Below are positions 15,199-15,839 of a DNA stretch of 15,839 nt, one piece after another (the stretch's first letter is position 1; each line of letters starts with the position of its first letter). The DNA lies in the NCBI GenBank assembly GCA_002342365.1, contig DDPV01000012.1, positions 45,657 through 61,495 of the forward strand, read 5' to 3'. Under the pieces are notes generated by a model. That model was not told the origin of the DNA. It saw only the letters and a program-made list of their open reading frames with translations, and did not search any database. This stretch comes from Burkholderiales bacterium UBA2459 (GTDB taxonomy: Bacteria; Pseudomonadota; Gammaproteobacteria; Burkholderiales; Burkholderiaceae_E). Made by a program: the position numbers and the translations under genes.

Positions 15199-15839
15199 TT
15201 ACTGCAGGTAGCCTAGGTCCTTCCAAACCTTGTAATTGGAGCGGAAGGTACTGTACGAATCCCAAGCCTTCTTGAACTCGGGGCTCTTGGCGTTTTGCTC
15301 GGCAACCACTTCGATCCAGGCTTTCTCAAAGGCGCGCAGGAATTCAGGCGACCACTTCATGAGCTTCACGCCCTTGGCCTCAATATCCTTCATGGCCTGG
15401 AACTGAATCGCTTCACCCTCCGCGTATTGCTGAAGCATGGTTGCATCACAAGCGGCTTGAATAATCGCTTTTTGCGTGGGGCTGAATTCGGCCCATTTCT
15501 TCTTCGAAATCATCAGCTGATTGATGGTTGCTTGTTGGTGCCAGCCGGGAAAGTAGTAGAACTTTGCAACCTGGTGGAACCCCAAGGTGAGGTCCATAAC
15601 AGGCATTGAGAACTCTGTGGCATCGATGGTTCCGAGTTGTAGCGCCTGAAAGATTTCGCCTGCTTGCAAGAGCTGTGTAGACACACCGAGCTTTTGCATC
15701 ACATTGGCTCCAAGACCAAAGAAGCGCATTTTCAGACCCTTCAGGTCGTCGAGTGTTTTAATTTCTTTTCGAAACCAGCCGGACGCTTCCGGAGAAATAA
15801 TTCCGCATGGGATTGTCTCGACGTTGTATTTCGCATGCA
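15199..15839 (-). CDS. dctP: TRAP transporter solute-binding protein (DctP/TakP-like), C-terminal part
   Basis: The frame is open to the window edge; the N-terminal part and signal peptide lie outside. About 213 residues remain. IPCGIISPEASGWFRKEIKT, then LDDLKGLKMRFFGLGANVM, leads to the ligand-pocket stretch LGTIDATEFSMPVMDLTLGF and VAKFYYFPGWHQQ, the order typical of DctP-family proteins related to TakP (alpha-keto acid binding). The Arg in MRFFG is the conserved carboxylate-binding residue of the family, so an organic acid is the likely ligand; the exact one is not determinable. A Met at 15729 is internal, not the start. Stop TAA is at 15201-15199. First gene of the dctP-dctQ-dctM operon. 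Confidence 0.95.
   Translation of the reverse strand, partial: HAKYNVETIPCGIISPEASGWFRKEIKTLDDLKGLKMRFFGLGANVMQKLGVSTQLLQAGEIFQALQLGTIDATEFSMPVMDLTLGFHQVAKFYYFPGWHQQATINQLMISKKKWAEFSPTQKAIIQAACDATMLQQYAEGEAIQFQAMKDIEAKGVKLMKWSPEFLRAFEKAWIEVVAEQNAKSPEFKKAWDSYSTFRSNYKVWKDLGYLQ

Noticed and set aside
15199..15729. DctP as a short complete gene starting at 15729
   Set aside because: Conserved DctP sequence continues in frame upstream to the window edge, so the Met is internal.

Overview
The window (about 15.8 kb) looks like a chromosomal segment of a betaproteobacterium, most likely Burkholderiales. This is inferred from the nuoL-nuoM-nuoN order followed directly by a NUDIX hydrolase gene, from a DctPQM-type TRAP uptake operon, and from overall protein style; no 16S rRNA or other taxonomic marker is present. 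No transposase, integrase or CRISPR array was seen.

Layout. (1) 1-3593, + strand: the 3' end of nuoL, then complete nuoM and nuoN, membrane antiporter-like subunits of respiratory complex I, packed with 18- and 5-base gaps. (2) 3642-5326, + strand: an ADP-ribose pyrophosphatase-like NUDIX hydrolase, a tRNA-Ser(UGA), and a spermidine synthase-fold protein whose start codon lies in a possible hairpin. (3) 5411-7748, - strand: an APC-family amino acid permease downstream of an exported-looking class I methyltransferase; the two are probably co-transcribed. Immediately upstream of the methyltransferase promoter candidate lies an array of five 20-bp tandem repeats (7848-7946). (4) 7969-13000: a MoxR/VWA cassette. 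On the - strand, reading from 11.9 kb down, come a membrane-anchored trypsin-like protease, a MoxR AAA+ ATPase, a DUF58 protein and a VWA membrane protein. A second, paralogous VWA (BatA-like) gene diverges on the + strand from a very short shared start region. (5) 13053-15839, - strand: a TRAP transporter, with dctP (cut by the window edge), dctQ and dctM. A 195-base spacer between dctP and dctQ contains hairpins and a T-tract consistent with an attenuator.

How the parts work together. Region 1 contributes to NADH-driven proton pumping. Region 4 is probably a MoxR chaperone-like module acting with VWA/DUF58 partners at the inner membrane and a periplasm-facing protease, possibly in envelope stress or assembly; this is inference from family behaviour. 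Region 5 takes up an organic acid, most likely an alpha-keto or hydroxy acid given the TakP-like binding protein. The most unusual items are the tandem repeat array beside a promoter, the VWA cassette split over two strands, the exported-looking aKMT-like methyltransferase, and the dctP-dctQ attenuator candidate.
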